From contig NZ_JABACJ020000006.1 of NCBI RefSeq assembly GCF_012524165.2, positions 1 through 64,000 of the forward strand: DNA of 64,000 nucleotides, read 5' to 3'. Origin of the DNA: Faecalicatena faecalis. Lineage in GTDB: Bacteria > Bacillota > Clostridia > Lachnospirales > Lachnospiraceae. A program made the position numbers and the translations under genes. Positions within the stretch are counted from its first letter, which is position 1; the number at the start of each line of letters is the position of its first letter. Below are positions 7,790 to 16,645 of this stretch, one piece after another. The notes under the pieces are model-generated. The model ran no database searches. It saw only the letters and a list, made by a program, of their open reading frames with translations, and had not been told where the DNA came from.

Positions 7790-7822
7790 TATCCTAAATT
7801 CTATGACAGGGCGGTGGCGCTT

Positions 7823-8068
7823 ATGAAAAAGGAACATAGTCTGAATGACGTACAGCCGGGGCAGAAAGCAGTCATTAAGGAATTGAGGACGGATGGAAGT
7901 ATTCACAGACGTCTTTTAGATATTGGACTGGTAAAAGGGACCCAGGTCGAATGTGTAGGAAAAAGTCCCGGGGGAGATCCTCATGCATTTTTGGTCCGGG
8001 GAGCAGTGATTGCCATACGTTCCGATGACTTAAGGAGAATTTTGATTCAAATGCCGGAGGGAGCTTGA
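7823..8068 (+). CDS. feoA: Ferrous iron transport protein A
   Basis: An 81-residue SH3-like FeoA protein that supports Fe2+ uptake by FeoB at the inner face of the membrane. The pattern PGQKAVIKEL, then RRLLDIGLVKGTQVECVGKS, then GDPHAFLVRGAVIAIRS is typical of the family. ATG 7823 has GGGCGG about 9 nt upstream; GTG 7814 would add only three residues. It ends one base before feoB starts, so the two are cotranscribed and probably translationally coupled. Confidence 0.93.
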   Translation: MKKEHSLNDVQPGQKAVIKELRTDGSIHRRLLDIGLVKGTQVECVGKSPGGDPHAFLVRGAVIAIRSDDLRRILIQMPEGA

Positions 8069-8069
8069 G

Positions 8070-10193
8070 ATGTCCAGAGAAAAAATGATTGCAATCGCGG
8101 GAAATCCAAATGTAGGGAAAAGTACCGTTTTTAACAGTCTGACAAATATGCATCAGCATACCGGGAACTGGCCGGGCAAGACAGTGGCAAATGCGGTAGG
8201 GTATTGCAGCACAAGGGAATATTCTTATCAATTGGTTGATATTCCGGGGACCTATTCCCTGATGGCACATTCAGCCGAGGAGGAGGTCGCCCGGGACTTT
8301 ATCTGCTTTGGAGATGCACAGGCAGTGGTGATTGTTTGTGATGCTACATGTTTGGAACGAAATTTGAATCTTGTCATTCAGACAATGGAAATCACAGACC
8401 GGGTGATTGTTTGTATCAATCTTATGGATGAAGCAGAGAAAAAAGGAATCCATGTAAGATTGGATGTATTATCGAGTGAGCTGGGAGTTCCGGTCGTCGG
8501 AATGATCGCCCGGGACAAAAAGGGACTGGATGAGCTTCTAAAGGAACTGGACCAGATGATGCATGAAATAGATGGGGAAGTAAGGGCAGCAGATGTGGAA
8601 AGCTTGGAATGCAAAAGAAATCAAAGTTTTCAAGTAATCTATCCAAATGTTCTGGAAGAGGCAATTTCTATTTTGGAGCCTGCGGTAGGGGAAACTCTGG
8701 GTCGCTTGAATTCCCGGTGGCTGGCCTTAAAGCTGCTGGATTATGACGATACATTAGGGGAACAGGTGAAAAACTATTTTGGAAAAGACATCTGTAGTAT
8801 ACCATCTGTAAAGGAGTGTTTAGACAGAGCAAGGAAAAAACTGACAGATGCGGGACTTGATCAGACATATCTGGAAGAAGAAATCGTGTCCTCAGTTATG
8901 CAGACCGCTGAGAAAATCAGCAGTAAAGCTGTCGTATGTACGAAGAAACGCCCGGATTTAAAGGACCGGAAAATAGATCAGATTTTGACCGGAAGAGTCC
9001 TGGGATATCCAATCATGGCCATATTGCTGATGGGGATTTTGTGGCTGACCATTGTGGGAGCGAACTATCCGTCCCAGATGTTATCAAAGCTTTTCTTCCA
9101 AATCCAGAATCAACTGACCCGTTTCTTTCAATATATGGGTGCACCGCCATGGCTTCACGGAATGCTGGTACTGGGCATCTATCGGGTGCTGGCCTGGGTG
9201 ATTTCCGTAATGCTTCCCCCTATGGCAATCTTTTTTCCACTGTTCACTCTTCTGGAAGACGCGGGATACCTGCCTCGGATCGCATATAATCTGGATAAAC
9301 CTTTCAAAAAATGCTGTGCCTGTGGAAAACAGGCCCTTACCATGGCGATGGGATTTGGATGTAATGCGGTCGGCGTGACTGGATGTCGGATCATTGATTC
9401 ACCTAGGGAACGGCTGATCGCAATTCTGACCAATTGTTTTGTACCGTGTAATGGCCGTTTTCCGACGCTGATTGCAATTATTACGATGTTTTTTATTGGT
9501 ACACAGAGTGGAGGTATCTCTTCGCTTTTGTCCGCATTTATTTTGACACTCGTGATTCTTTTGGGAATTGGAATGACTTTTTTGGTGTCCTGGGCCTTAT
9601 CTAAAACGGTATTAAAGGGGGTGCCATCCTCCTTTACTCTGGAGCTTCCGCCCTATCGAAGGCCTCAGATCGGCAAGGTGATTGTACGCTCCGTTTTTGA
9701 TAGAACCTTGTTTGTCCTGGGTCGTGCAGTTATGGCGGCCGCACCTGCAGGTCTGATTATATGGACCGCGGCAAATATTTTCATAGGAAATCAAAGTCTG
9801 CTGAATCACTGCGCGACAATGCTCGATCCGGCCGCAAAGTTATTTGGACTGGATGGAGTGATATTGATTGCGTTCATTTTAGGACTTCCGGCAAATGAAA
9901 TCGTGATTCCGATCATTATTATGGCATATATGTCCCAGGGAAGTATCATGGAATTGGGGAATCTGTCGGAGATGAAGCTTCTGTTCGTAAATCATGGCTG
10001 GACCTGGGTGACAGCAGCATGTACGATGCTGTTCTCATTGATGCACTGGCCCTGCTCGACGACACTTCTGACAATCAAAAAGGAGACTGGGAGCTGGCGG
10101 TGGACGGCTGCAGCGCTTATGATTCCGACTGTTGCAGGGCTGTTACTTTGTTTTGGTGTGGCACAGACTGCACGGATCGTGATGGGGGGCTAG
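8070..10193 (+). CDS. feoB: Ferrous iron transporter B
   Basis: The 707-residue membrane GTPase takes up Fe2+ under anaerobic conditions. The N-terminal G domain shows G1 GNPNVGKST (residues 11-19), G3 DIPG (near 57) and G4 NLMD (near 117), followed by the helical GDI-like region. From about residue 305 there are two Gate-type transmembrane modules with the conserved Cys/Pro motifs GFGCNAVG and NCFVPCNGRFPT. The length is normal for FeoB with the usual membrane core. No FeoC-type gene follows. Expression is probably iron-responsive through the divergent DtxR-type repressor. Confidence 0.96.
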   Translation: MSREKMIAIAGNPNVGKSTVFNSLTNMHQHTGNWPGKTVANAVGYCSTREYSYQLVDIPGTYSLMAHSAEEEVARDFICFGDAQAVVIVCDATCLERNLNLVIQTMEITDRVIVCINLMDEAEKKGIHVRLDVLSSELGVPVVGMIARDKKGLDELLKELDQMMHEIDGEVRAADVESLECKRNQSFQVIYPNVLEEAISILEPAVGETLGRLNSRWLALKLLDYDDTLGEQVKNYFGKDICSIPSVKECLDRARKKLTDAGLDQTYLEEEIVSSVMQTAEKISSKAVVCTKKRPDLKDRKIDQILTGRVLGYPIMAILLMGILWLTIVGANYPSQMLSKLFFQIQNQLTRFFQYMGAPPWLHGMLVLGIYRVLAWVISVMLPPMAIFFPLFTLLEDAGYLPRIAYNLDKPFKKCCACGKQALTMAMGFGCNAVGVTGCRIIDSPRERLIAILTNCFVPCNGRFPTLIAIITMFFIGTQSGGISSLLSAFILTLVILLGIGMTFLVSWALSKTVLKGVPSSFTLELPPYRRPQIGKVIVRSVFDRTLFVLGRAVMAAAPAGLIIWTAANIFIGNQSLLNHCATMLDPAAKLFGLDGVILIAFILGLPANEIVIPIIIMAYMSQGSIMELGNLSEMKLLFVNHGWTWVTAACTMLFSLMHWPCSTTLLTIKKETGSWRWTAAALMIPTVAGLLLCFGVAQTARIVMGG

Positions 10194-10201
10194 CCCCCAT
10201 C
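10181..10201. other. Perfect palindrome over the feoB stop codon
   Basis: The 21-bp segment is GATGGGGG, GCTAG, CCCCCATC, with the feoB TAG stop in the centre. RNA could fold to an 8-bp GC-rich stem but no T-run follows, so it is a weak or transcript-protecting hairpin rather than a clear terminator. Confidence 0.4.
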
Positions 10202-10235
10202 AATGGAGATTCAAAATTTCATCATCTTAGAAAAT

Positions 10236-10259
10236 GTCGGATTTCCATAAATTTATGAA
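10236..10259 (+). promoter_or_regulatory. Promoter copy 1 of the shared GTCGGATT family
   Basis: GTCGGATT (10236-10243), 10 bp, then TATGAA (10254-10259) and GTGG. The spacing is identical to the three other copies at 18209, 20865 and 28388. It lies 158 bp upstream of the first rhamnosidase start. Further TGTCG-like half-sites occur at about 10323 and 10343. This is the most degenerate copy. Confidence 0.55.
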
Positions 10260-10417
10260 GTGGTGTTTTAAGAAGAAGGCTTTTAAAATAAGTATAGTGA
10301 GAAAAAAGGGATAGGTATGAGATGTCGCTTTTCATAGGTATGATGTCCGGTTATCTACTTGTTACAAAAAGCAAAGACAGATTATTTTTTTATAGATGAA
10401 AAGGGAGGACATAAGAA

Positions 10418-12964
10418 ATGAAGTTGACACAGCTTAGAGTAAATCACATCGAGACCCCGATGGGATTTCAGATAAATCCATTGAGCTTTTCATGGAAAGT
10501 AGAAGAGGCTGATGGCGCAAAATATCAGAAGTCAGCCAGGATTATGGTAAAAAAGGGAAAAGATGTCCTCTTTGACAGCAAAGAAGAGGAATCTGCAGAT
10601 AGTCTGGATTATCCAGTGGATCTAAGTCTGTCTCCACGCACAAGATATCAGTGGTCTGTCTGTGTCACTGCAGATAACCAGGAGAAGGCAGCAGAAGAGA
10701 GCTGGTTCGAAACGGGGAAGATGGACGAGCCTTGGCAGGGGAAATGGATCACTCCTGCGTTGGATCAGTCGGTACAGCCCATCCTTGCCAGAACATTTGA
10801 TGTCCATAAAAAGCCTGTAAAAGCCAGATTATATCTCTGCGGCTTGGGCATCTATGAGGTGTACATAAACGGAAAAAAGGTAGGAAATGAATTCCTGGCT
10901 CCGGGGTACCATTCTTATGATTTTCACCTTCAGGTCCAGACATATGATGTGACAGATTATCTGGAAAGAGGAAAGAATGAGATTAGAATCTGGCTCGGAG
11001 ACGGCTGGTTCAAAGGAAGACTGGGGTTTGACGGCGGCTATACGAATCTGTATGGTGATCGATGCTATGCGATCGGGGAGCTTTACATGGAGCAGGATGA
11101 TGGGACAGAGACGCTTCTCTGTACGGATGAAAGCTGGAAAAGTAAAGCATCTTCAATTACGTTCAGCAATATCTATGATGGTGAGGTCTATGATGCGCGC
11201 CTGGAGGAGCTGGACGACTGGAAAGGGGTGCGTATATGCGAACCTGAGGGCTGCAAAGAGTTGTCGGACAGATACAGCCTTCCCATTGTAAAAAAGGAAA
11301 GCTTTCCAGTACAGGAAGTGATTCAGACCCCAAAACAGGAGCTGGTATTTGATTTTGGGCAGAACCTGACGGGATGGGTGGAGTTCGACTGCAGTCTCCC
11401 GGCAGGCACTCAAATAAAATTAACATCATCTGAAATCATGCAGGACGGATGCTTTTATCACGACAACCTAAGGACAGCAAAGACAGAATTCATCTATATA
11501 TCAAATGGAAAAAAGGCACATGTCAGGCCCCACTTTACGTTTTACGGGTTCCGTTATATGAAGGTAGAGTGTGACTGCATGGTAGATCAAAAGGATTTTA
11601 CGGCATATCATTTAAGAAGTGATTTTGACCAGACTGGATGGATAGAGACCGGTAATCAAAAAGTGAACCAATTATTTTTGAATGCACTCTGGAGTCAGAA
11701 GGATAATTTCCTGGATGTGCCCACCGATTGTCCGCAGAGAGATGAACGTCTTGGATGGACAGGGGATGCGCAGGTATTTTCCGAGACAGCCTGCTACAAC
11801 ATGTTCATGCCTGCATTTTACCGCAAGTATCTATGGGACATGCGGGCAGAGCAGAGTATCCTGGGCGGCTCCGTGCCGAACGTCGTACCGAGGCTGAAAA
11901 AGGGGATGGTAGCAGAGCATGGTTCCTGTCCATGGGCAGATGCAGGAGTCATCATTCCGTGGAATGTATTTCTTCATTATGGCAGCAGGACTCTGCTTCA
12001 AGAGTGTTATCCCGGGATGAAGGCATGGATCAATTGTGAGAGGAAAAAGGAAGAAGCATTGGGTGGACCACATCTGATCAAGGACGGCTTCCATTTTGCG
12101 GATTGGCTGGCACTAGACAATGAGCAGCCAGGACCATTCGGGGCGACCGATCCTCTCTATATTGCAAGTGCATATTATTATCAGGGTGCGAAAATCATTT
12201 CTCAGGCAGCAAAAATGTTAACTGAAGGTATCCGCCAAGAGGACCCAAAAATCTGCGAATATGAGAAGGATGCGAAGGAGTATGGACGACTGGCAGAAGA
12301 GATTTTACAGGCGATACAGACGACCTATTTTGATGAGAATGGATGCTGTGTATGTAAGACACAGACTGGCTCAGCAATTGCTGTTGAGTTTGGCCTGATG
12401 CCTGAGAAACAGAAAGAGGAAGGCGAAAGGCTGGAGGAAAGAGTGAGGCGAAATGGCAGCCATCTGAACACGGGATTTGTTGGGACCACGCTGTTATGTC
12501 CGGCGCTTACACATACAGGGCATCATACAACAGCCGTTGACCTGTTATTGAACGAGGAATTTCCGGGCTGGCTGTACTGTGTCAATCTGGGTGCCACGAC
12601 AATTTGGGAGAGGTGGAATTCGGTACTTCCTGATGGGAAAATCAGCGAGGAAGGGATGAACAGCCTCAACCATTACAGTTATGGAAGTATCGAGGCCTGG
12701 ATGTACAGCGATGTGTGCGGAATCCGTCCATCGCGCCCAGGTTTCAGAGAGGCAGTCATTGAGCCGCATCCTGATAAGTGTCTGAAGTATGCAGAATGTA
12801 CGCTTGATACTGCGGCTGGAAGGTACACAGTCAAGTGGAACTGTCAGAACGACGGAAGCGTGACATATGAGGTACAGGTACCGTTTGGAGCACAGGCCAG
12901 GATGAGATTCCCGGATGGGAAGTGTGAGAAGCTTACAGCGGGAACATATCAGTTCGTAAGATAA
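10418..12964 (+). CDS. GH78 alpha-L-rhamnosidase (1)
   Basis: The 848-residue enzyme would remove terminal alpha-L-rhamnose from plant glycosides or pectin fragments. Domains in order: N-terminal fibronectin-like strand domain (FSWKVEEADG, then YQWSVCVTADN), a Bac_rhamnosid_N-like lectin fold (about residues 130-300, with LYLCGLGIYEVYINGKKVG), the beta-sandwich, an (alpha/alpha)6 barrel and the C-terminal domain. The catalytic barrel begins with DCPQRDERLGWTGDAQ near residue 437, the family signature holding the proposed acid residues. There is no signal peptide, so it acts in the cytoplasm. It is the first gene of a three-gene unit with GH43 and GH2. The start is ATG after AAGGGAGGACAT. Confidence 0.93.
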   Translation: MKLTQLRVNHIETPMGFQINPLSFSWKVEEADGAKYQKSARIMVKKGKDVLFDSKEEESADSLDYPVDLSLSPRTRYQWSVCVTADNQEKAAEESWFETGKMDEPWQGKWITPALDQSVQPILARTFDVHKKPVKARLYLCGLGIYEVYINGKKVGNEFLAPGYHSYDFHLQVQTYDVTDYLERGKNEIRIWLGDGWFKGRLGFDGGYTNLYGDRCYAIGELYMEQDDGTETLLCTDESWKSKASSITFSNIYDGEVYDARLEELDDWKGVRICEPEGCKELSDRYSLPIVKKESFPVQEVIQTPKQELVFDFGQNLTGWVEFDCSLPAGTQIKLTSSEIMQDGCFYHDNLRTAKTEFIYISNGKKAHVRPHFTFYGFRYMKVECDCMVDQKDFTAYHLRSDFDQTGWIETGNQKVNQLFLNALWSQKDNFLDVPTDCPQRDERLGWTGDAQVFSETACYNMFMPAFYRKYLWDMRAEQSILGGSVPNVVPRLKKGMVAEHGSCPWADAGVIIPWNVFLHYGSRTLLQECYPGMKAWINCERKKEEALGGPHLIKDGFHFADWLALDNEQPGPFGATDPLYIASAYYYQGAKIISQAAKMLTEGIRQEDPKICEYEKDAKEYGRLAEEILQAIQTTYFDENGCCVCKTQTGSAIAVEFGLMPEKQKEEGERLEERVRRNGSHLNTGFVGTTLLCPALTHTGHHTTAVDLLLNEEFPGWLYCVNLGATTIWERWNSVLPDGKISEEGMNSLNHYSYGSIEAWMYSDVCGIRPSRPGFREAVIEPHPDKCLKYAECTLDTAAGRYTVKWNCQNDGSVTYEVQVPFGAQARMRFPDGKCEKLTAGTYQFVR

Positions 12965-13005
12965 GGGACAGGCAGAGAAAAGAAGAGTTAGGAAGGGGCT
13001 TCATT

Positions 13006-13911
13006 ATGAAGACGAGTGAAATAAATATCAGAGATCCCTATATTATGGTCCACCAGGACAGGTATTATATGTATGGCACACGAAGCGAGACCTGCTGGGA
13101 GACTGCAGACGGGTTTGACTGCTTTGTCAGCGAGAACCTCGAGGACTGGGAGGGACCTTTCGAGATCTTCCGCAGGCCGGAGGGATTTTTCGCAGACAGG
13201 AATTATTGGGCGCCGGAATGTTATTGCTATAAAGAGGCTTTTTATCTGGTCACTACGTTTGGATGTGAGAGTCAGAAAAAAGGAATTTATATTTTGAAGG
13301 CCAAGGCTCCGACGGGACCATTTGAGATATACAGCGGCAGGCTGACACCAGATGACTGGTCCTGCATTGACGGGACACTTTACTTTGACAATGAGATTCC
13401 GTATTTGGTCTTTTCCCATTCTTTTGAAGATCATCCTGATGGTGATATGTGTTATATCGAGCTATCCCAGGATTTAAAGACGAGCAAGTCCAAGCCGGAG
13501 CTGATGTTTTCTGCTGCAGAGGCAGACTGGGCGAGACCGGTTCCAGTTGCAGAGGCGGAGTTCGGAATGAAGGGAGATGTCTACTTTACGGACGGCCCTT
13601 GTTTGATGAAGATGGAAGACGGACGACTGTATATGACCTGGTCCAGTTGGAGCAATCATGGTTATGCAGTGGGTGCGGCGCTATCAGCAAGCGGGACGAT
13701 ATCAGGTCCATGGAGGCAGCAGAAGAAGGCGGTCTATCCCGAGAACGGAGGCCATGGAATGCTCTTTCGGAATCGGGACGGGAAACTGAAATTTACGTTA
13801 CATTTCCCGAATGATAAGTATCAGGAACGTCCTCAATTTGTGGATGTAAAAATAGAAGATGGATTATTTCTTTTGGAAGAGGAGAAGAAGAAAGATGGAA
13901 ATGAAGTTTAA
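13006..13911 (+). CDS. GH43 family glycoside hydrolase (1)
   Basis: A 301-residue single-domain five-bladed beta-propeller enzyme, probably an arabinofuranosidase or xylosidase-type exo-enzyme. The catalytic base Asp is in NIRDPYIM (near residue 9), the pKa-modulating Asp is in CIDGTLYFD (near 125), and the third position lies in FTDGPCLMK (near 198). There the usual Glu of EGP is replaced by Asp, as I recall for some gut GH43 subfamilies. There is no signal peptide and no carbohydrate-binding module. It follows the rhamnosidase by 41 bp and overlaps the next gene, so it belongs to the same operon. Confidence 0.82.
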   Translation: MKTSEINIRDPYIMVHQDRYYMYGTRSETCWETADGFDCFVSENLEDWEGPFEIFRRPEGFFADRNYWAPECYCYKEAFYLVTTFGCESQKKGIYILKAKAPTGPFEIYSGRLTPDDWSCIDGTLYFDNEIPYLVFSHSFEDHPDGDMCYIELSQDLKTSKSKPELMFSAAEADWARPVPVAEAEFGMKGDVYFTDGPCLMKMEDGRLYMTWSSWSNHGYAVGAALSASGTISGPWRQQKKAVYPENGGHGMLFRNRDGKLKFTLHFPNDKYQERPQFVDVKIEDGLFLLEEEKKKDGNEV

Positions 13912-16324
13912 TGATAATTGGAAATTCTGGATAGAGGGGGATTCTTTTGCGTTGGTATGGAACATACCGGATATTGCACGGGAGGTGACACTGCCTCATG
14001 ACGCAATGATTGAAAAGCCAGCTCATGAAGAGAGTCTGAATGGAGTAAATACAGGCTATCGCGATGGAGATGTGTATAATTATGTGAAGCTGTTTCAGGC
14101 ACCAGAAGAATACAAGGATAAGACAGTGATGCTTAAATTTGAAGGCGTCTACATGAATGCTTTCGTCTATGTGAATGGACAGCTTGCTGGGAAAAATCCC
14201 TTTGGCTATACCACATTTTATGTGCCGCTGAACAATTTTCTGAGATTTGGACAGGAAAATGAAATCCGCGTCCAGGTGAGAAATGGTGCAATGACCAACA
14301 GTCGATGGTATTCTGGCGGTGGAATTTACAGGGATGTTTACCTTCTTGTTTCCGACCTTGTGCATATCGTCCCGGAAGGCGTTCAGGTAAAAACGGAATC
14401 AGCAGATGAGGAGTATGCAGTTTTACATGTTGATACTGAATTAGAAAATTGCTTCCATACACCAGCAGAACTCGTGTTGGAGACTGTCATTCAGGATACA
14501 GCAGGAAATATAGCAGCACAGGATAGTACTGTTGTAACAGTTTTTGCACAGGAAAAACGGAAGATGTCACAACGAGTGACAGTAGTAAAACCGGAGCTGT
14601 GGTCCGATGACACGCCTGTTCTATATACTTGTGTAACTCGTTTGATAAAGGATGGCAAAGTCATAGATGAAAGTAGTGAAAAATTTGGAATCCGAACTCT
14701 TTCTTTAGATGCAAGGCGGGGACTTCGTGTGAATGGCAGTACTGTAAAGCTCAGAGGAGCATGCATCCATCATGACAGCGGTCTTTTAGGGGCAGCGACC
14801 TATGATTCGGTACAATTTCGACAGATCAGAAAGCTGAAAGAAGCCGGATTTAATGCGATCCGCATGTCACATCATCCGATGGCACCTGCGATGCTGCGTG
14901 CCTGTGATGAATTGGGGATGTTTGTGATGGACGAGACCTTTGATATGTGGAACAGATGCAAGTCCAATTACGATTATGGTCTGTATTTTCAGGAGTGGTG
15001 GGAGAAAGATGTGACGGCAATGGTGAGGAAGGATTTTAATCATCCCTCTGTTATCCTATATTCTGTTGGAAATGAAATCCCGGAAATCGGTACGGATCAT
15101 GGTGCAAAGATCTGTCATGACCTGAGCAGTAAAATAAAGGAATTAGATGATACCAGATTTACGCTGGCATCCATCAATGGTGTGTTTGCAGCAGGAGACC
15201 AGGTAGATAGGATTGTGGCAGATGTGGTATCCGATTTAAGCAAGGCAGGAAAAATCGATGGAAATGTCAATGATTTTATGACTTTGATGGATGGACATAT
15301 GGACGAAATCGTGGTCCACAATGCAATTACGGAACGACTAGAAAAGGCCTGTGCAGGTGTAGATATAGCAGGTTATAATTATATGACCGCCAGATACGAG
15401 CTGGATGGGGAGGCTTATCCGAACCGTGTAATCGTAGGAAGCGAGACATATCCACCGGAAATTGCAAGAAACTGGAATCTGGTTGAGAAGCTGGATCATG
15501 TGATTGGGGATTTTACCTGGACAGGATGGGATTATATCGGAGAGGCAGGAGTCGGTGTGCCGGCGTATCAGTGGGGCGAAGGCGGATTTGGAGCAGGGTT
15601 CCCATGCCAGCTTGCTTACCCTGGTGACCTGGATATTACAGGATTCCGCAGACCGGCGTCTTATTACCGTGAGGCTGTGTTCGGCTTGCGTACAAAGCCT
15701 TATATTGCCGTACAGGATCCGAACAGATATGGTCAGCAGTTGATCAAGACTCCGTGGGTCATCAGTGATACCGTATCGAGCTGGACCTGGGGCGGGTGTG
15801 AAGGAAAACCGGTTGTAGTCGAAGTTTATTCACAAGGAAAAGAAACAGAACTATTTATCAATGGGAAGTCGTGCGGAAGAAAACCAGCCGGAAAAGCAGC
15901 AGGATTCAGGACATTATTTGAAACCACCTACGAGCCGGGAACAATCTTGGCGGTCTCTTATGATGAAGATGGAAATCAAATGGGCCAAATAGAGCTTCAT
16001 ACCGCCGGAGAGGATAGAAATCTTGTGTTGACAGCAGAGCCAGAGATGAAGGACCAAATGATCTATATTGATGCAGTACTTTGTGATCAGGATGGCAATA
16101 CAGTAACAGACAGTGATATGAAAATAACTCTGAATGTCGAGGGATGTGCAGAAGCGGTCGGATTTGGCAGCGGAAATCCAAAGCCGAAATATAATTTTAA
16201 CGAGGGTGTGACAGAGACCTTCCACGGCCGTGCGCAGATCATTCTTATGAGGACCGGAAGCGGGAAGATCCAGGTAAAAGTAAGCGCAGAGGATGGAAAG
16301 ACTGCAGAACTTAACCTCATATAA
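13895..16324 (+). CDS. GH2 glycoside hydrolase (beta-galactosidase-type)
   Basis: The 809-residue cytoplasmic enzyme has the GH2 order: sugar-binding jelly roll (about 1-170, with WYSGGGIYRDVYLL), Ig-like domain, TIM barrel (about 270-560), then a DUF4982-type domain and a further Ig-like domain. The acid/base Glu is in YSVGNEIPE (near residue 390) and the nucleophile Glu in VIVGSETYPP (near 515). The barrel contains a helical insertion around 430-490. Substrate could be beta-galactoside, alpha-L-arabinopyranoside or beta-glucuronide; the sequence alone does not decide. ATG 13895 lies inside the end of the GH43 gene and follows GGAG, indicating translational coupling. The longer frame from 13859 lacks a ribosome site. 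Confidence 0.85.
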   Translation: MEMKFNDNWKFWIEGDSFALVWNIPDIAREVTLPHDAMIEKPAHEESLNGVNTGYRDGDVYNYVKLFQAPEEYKDKTVMLKFEGVYMNAFVYVNGQLAGKNPFGYTTFYVPLNNFLRFGQENEIRVQVRNGAMTNSRWYSGGGIYRDVYLLVSDLVHIVPEGVQVKTESADEEYAVLHVDTELENCFHTPAELVLETVIQDTAGNIAAQDSTVVTVFAQEKRKMSQRVTVVKPELWSDDTPVLYTCVTRLIKDGKVIDESSEKFGIRTLSLDARRGLRVNGSTVKLRGACIHHDSGLLGAATYDSVQFRQIRKLKEAGFNAIRMSHHPMAPAMLRACDELGMFVMDETFDMWNRCKSNYDYGLYFQEWWEKDVTAMVRKDFNHPSVILYSVGNEIPEIGTDHGAKICHDLSSKIKELDDTRFTLASINGVFAAGDQVDRIVADVVSDLSKAGKIDGNVNDFMTLMDGHMDEIVVHNAITERLEKACAGVDIAGYNYMTARYELDGEAYPNRVIVGSETYPPEIARNWNLVEKLDHVIGDFTWTGWDYIGEAGVGVPAYQWGEGGFGAGFPCQLAYPGDLDITGFRRPASYYREAVFGLRTKPYIAVQDPNRYGQQLIKTPWVISDTVSSWTWGGCEGKPVVVEVYSQGKETELFINGKSCGRKPAGKAAGFRTLFETTYEPGTILAVSYDEDGNQMGQIELHTAGEDRNLVLTAEPEMKDQMIYIDAVLCDQDGNTVTDSDMKITLNVEGCAEAVGFGSGNPKPKYNFNEGVTETFHGRAQIILMRTGSGKIQVKVSAEDGKTAELNLI

Positions 16325-16352
16325 GAGGCATTAAAGGTAATATAATCAAAAT

Positions 16353-16455
16353 AAAAAGGCAGGCGTTTGAAAACCGATCTGCCCCATGTACAACCAGTAT
16401 TTGTATGATGAAATAGTCTGGTATGGGGAGAAAGGGAGAAGCGCCTGCTTTTTTA
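16353..16455 (+). terminator. Long nested hairpin with T-run after the GH2 gene
   Basis: Outer arms GCAGGCG (16359-16365) and CGCCTGC (16442-16448) are flanked by A-run and T-run. Inside is a second stem, CCCCAT...ACCAG (16382-16397) with CTGGT...ATGGGG (16418-16428). The layout is a terminator built on a two-stem structure, unusually large for a simple terminator. The A/T flanks make it work in both directions. Confidence 0.65.
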
Positions 16456-16541
16456 GTTTAAAAGAAAAAATTACTAAAGAAGAAAAATATACAAAATAAA
16501 TATTGAAATATTGAAACAAAAATATAAAACTAAAAATAAAC

Positions 16542-16570
16542 TTGCAAAATAAAGATTGAAATGGTACTAT
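16542..16570 (+). promoter_or_regulatory. Promoter of the AlbA_2/ATPase-type gene
   Basis: TTGCAA (16542-16547), 17 bp, TACTAT (16565-16570), in an AT-rich stretch with several TTGAAA words. It lies 76 bp upstream of the gene start. Apart from this and the nested hairpin, 16325-16645 shows nothing else. Confidence 0.5.
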
Positions 16571-16645
16571 TTAAATAGAAGAACTTGTCATATGTTTCAA
16601 AAAATAAGCGTAAATTGAAACAGATTATTTGAAAGAAGGGATCAG

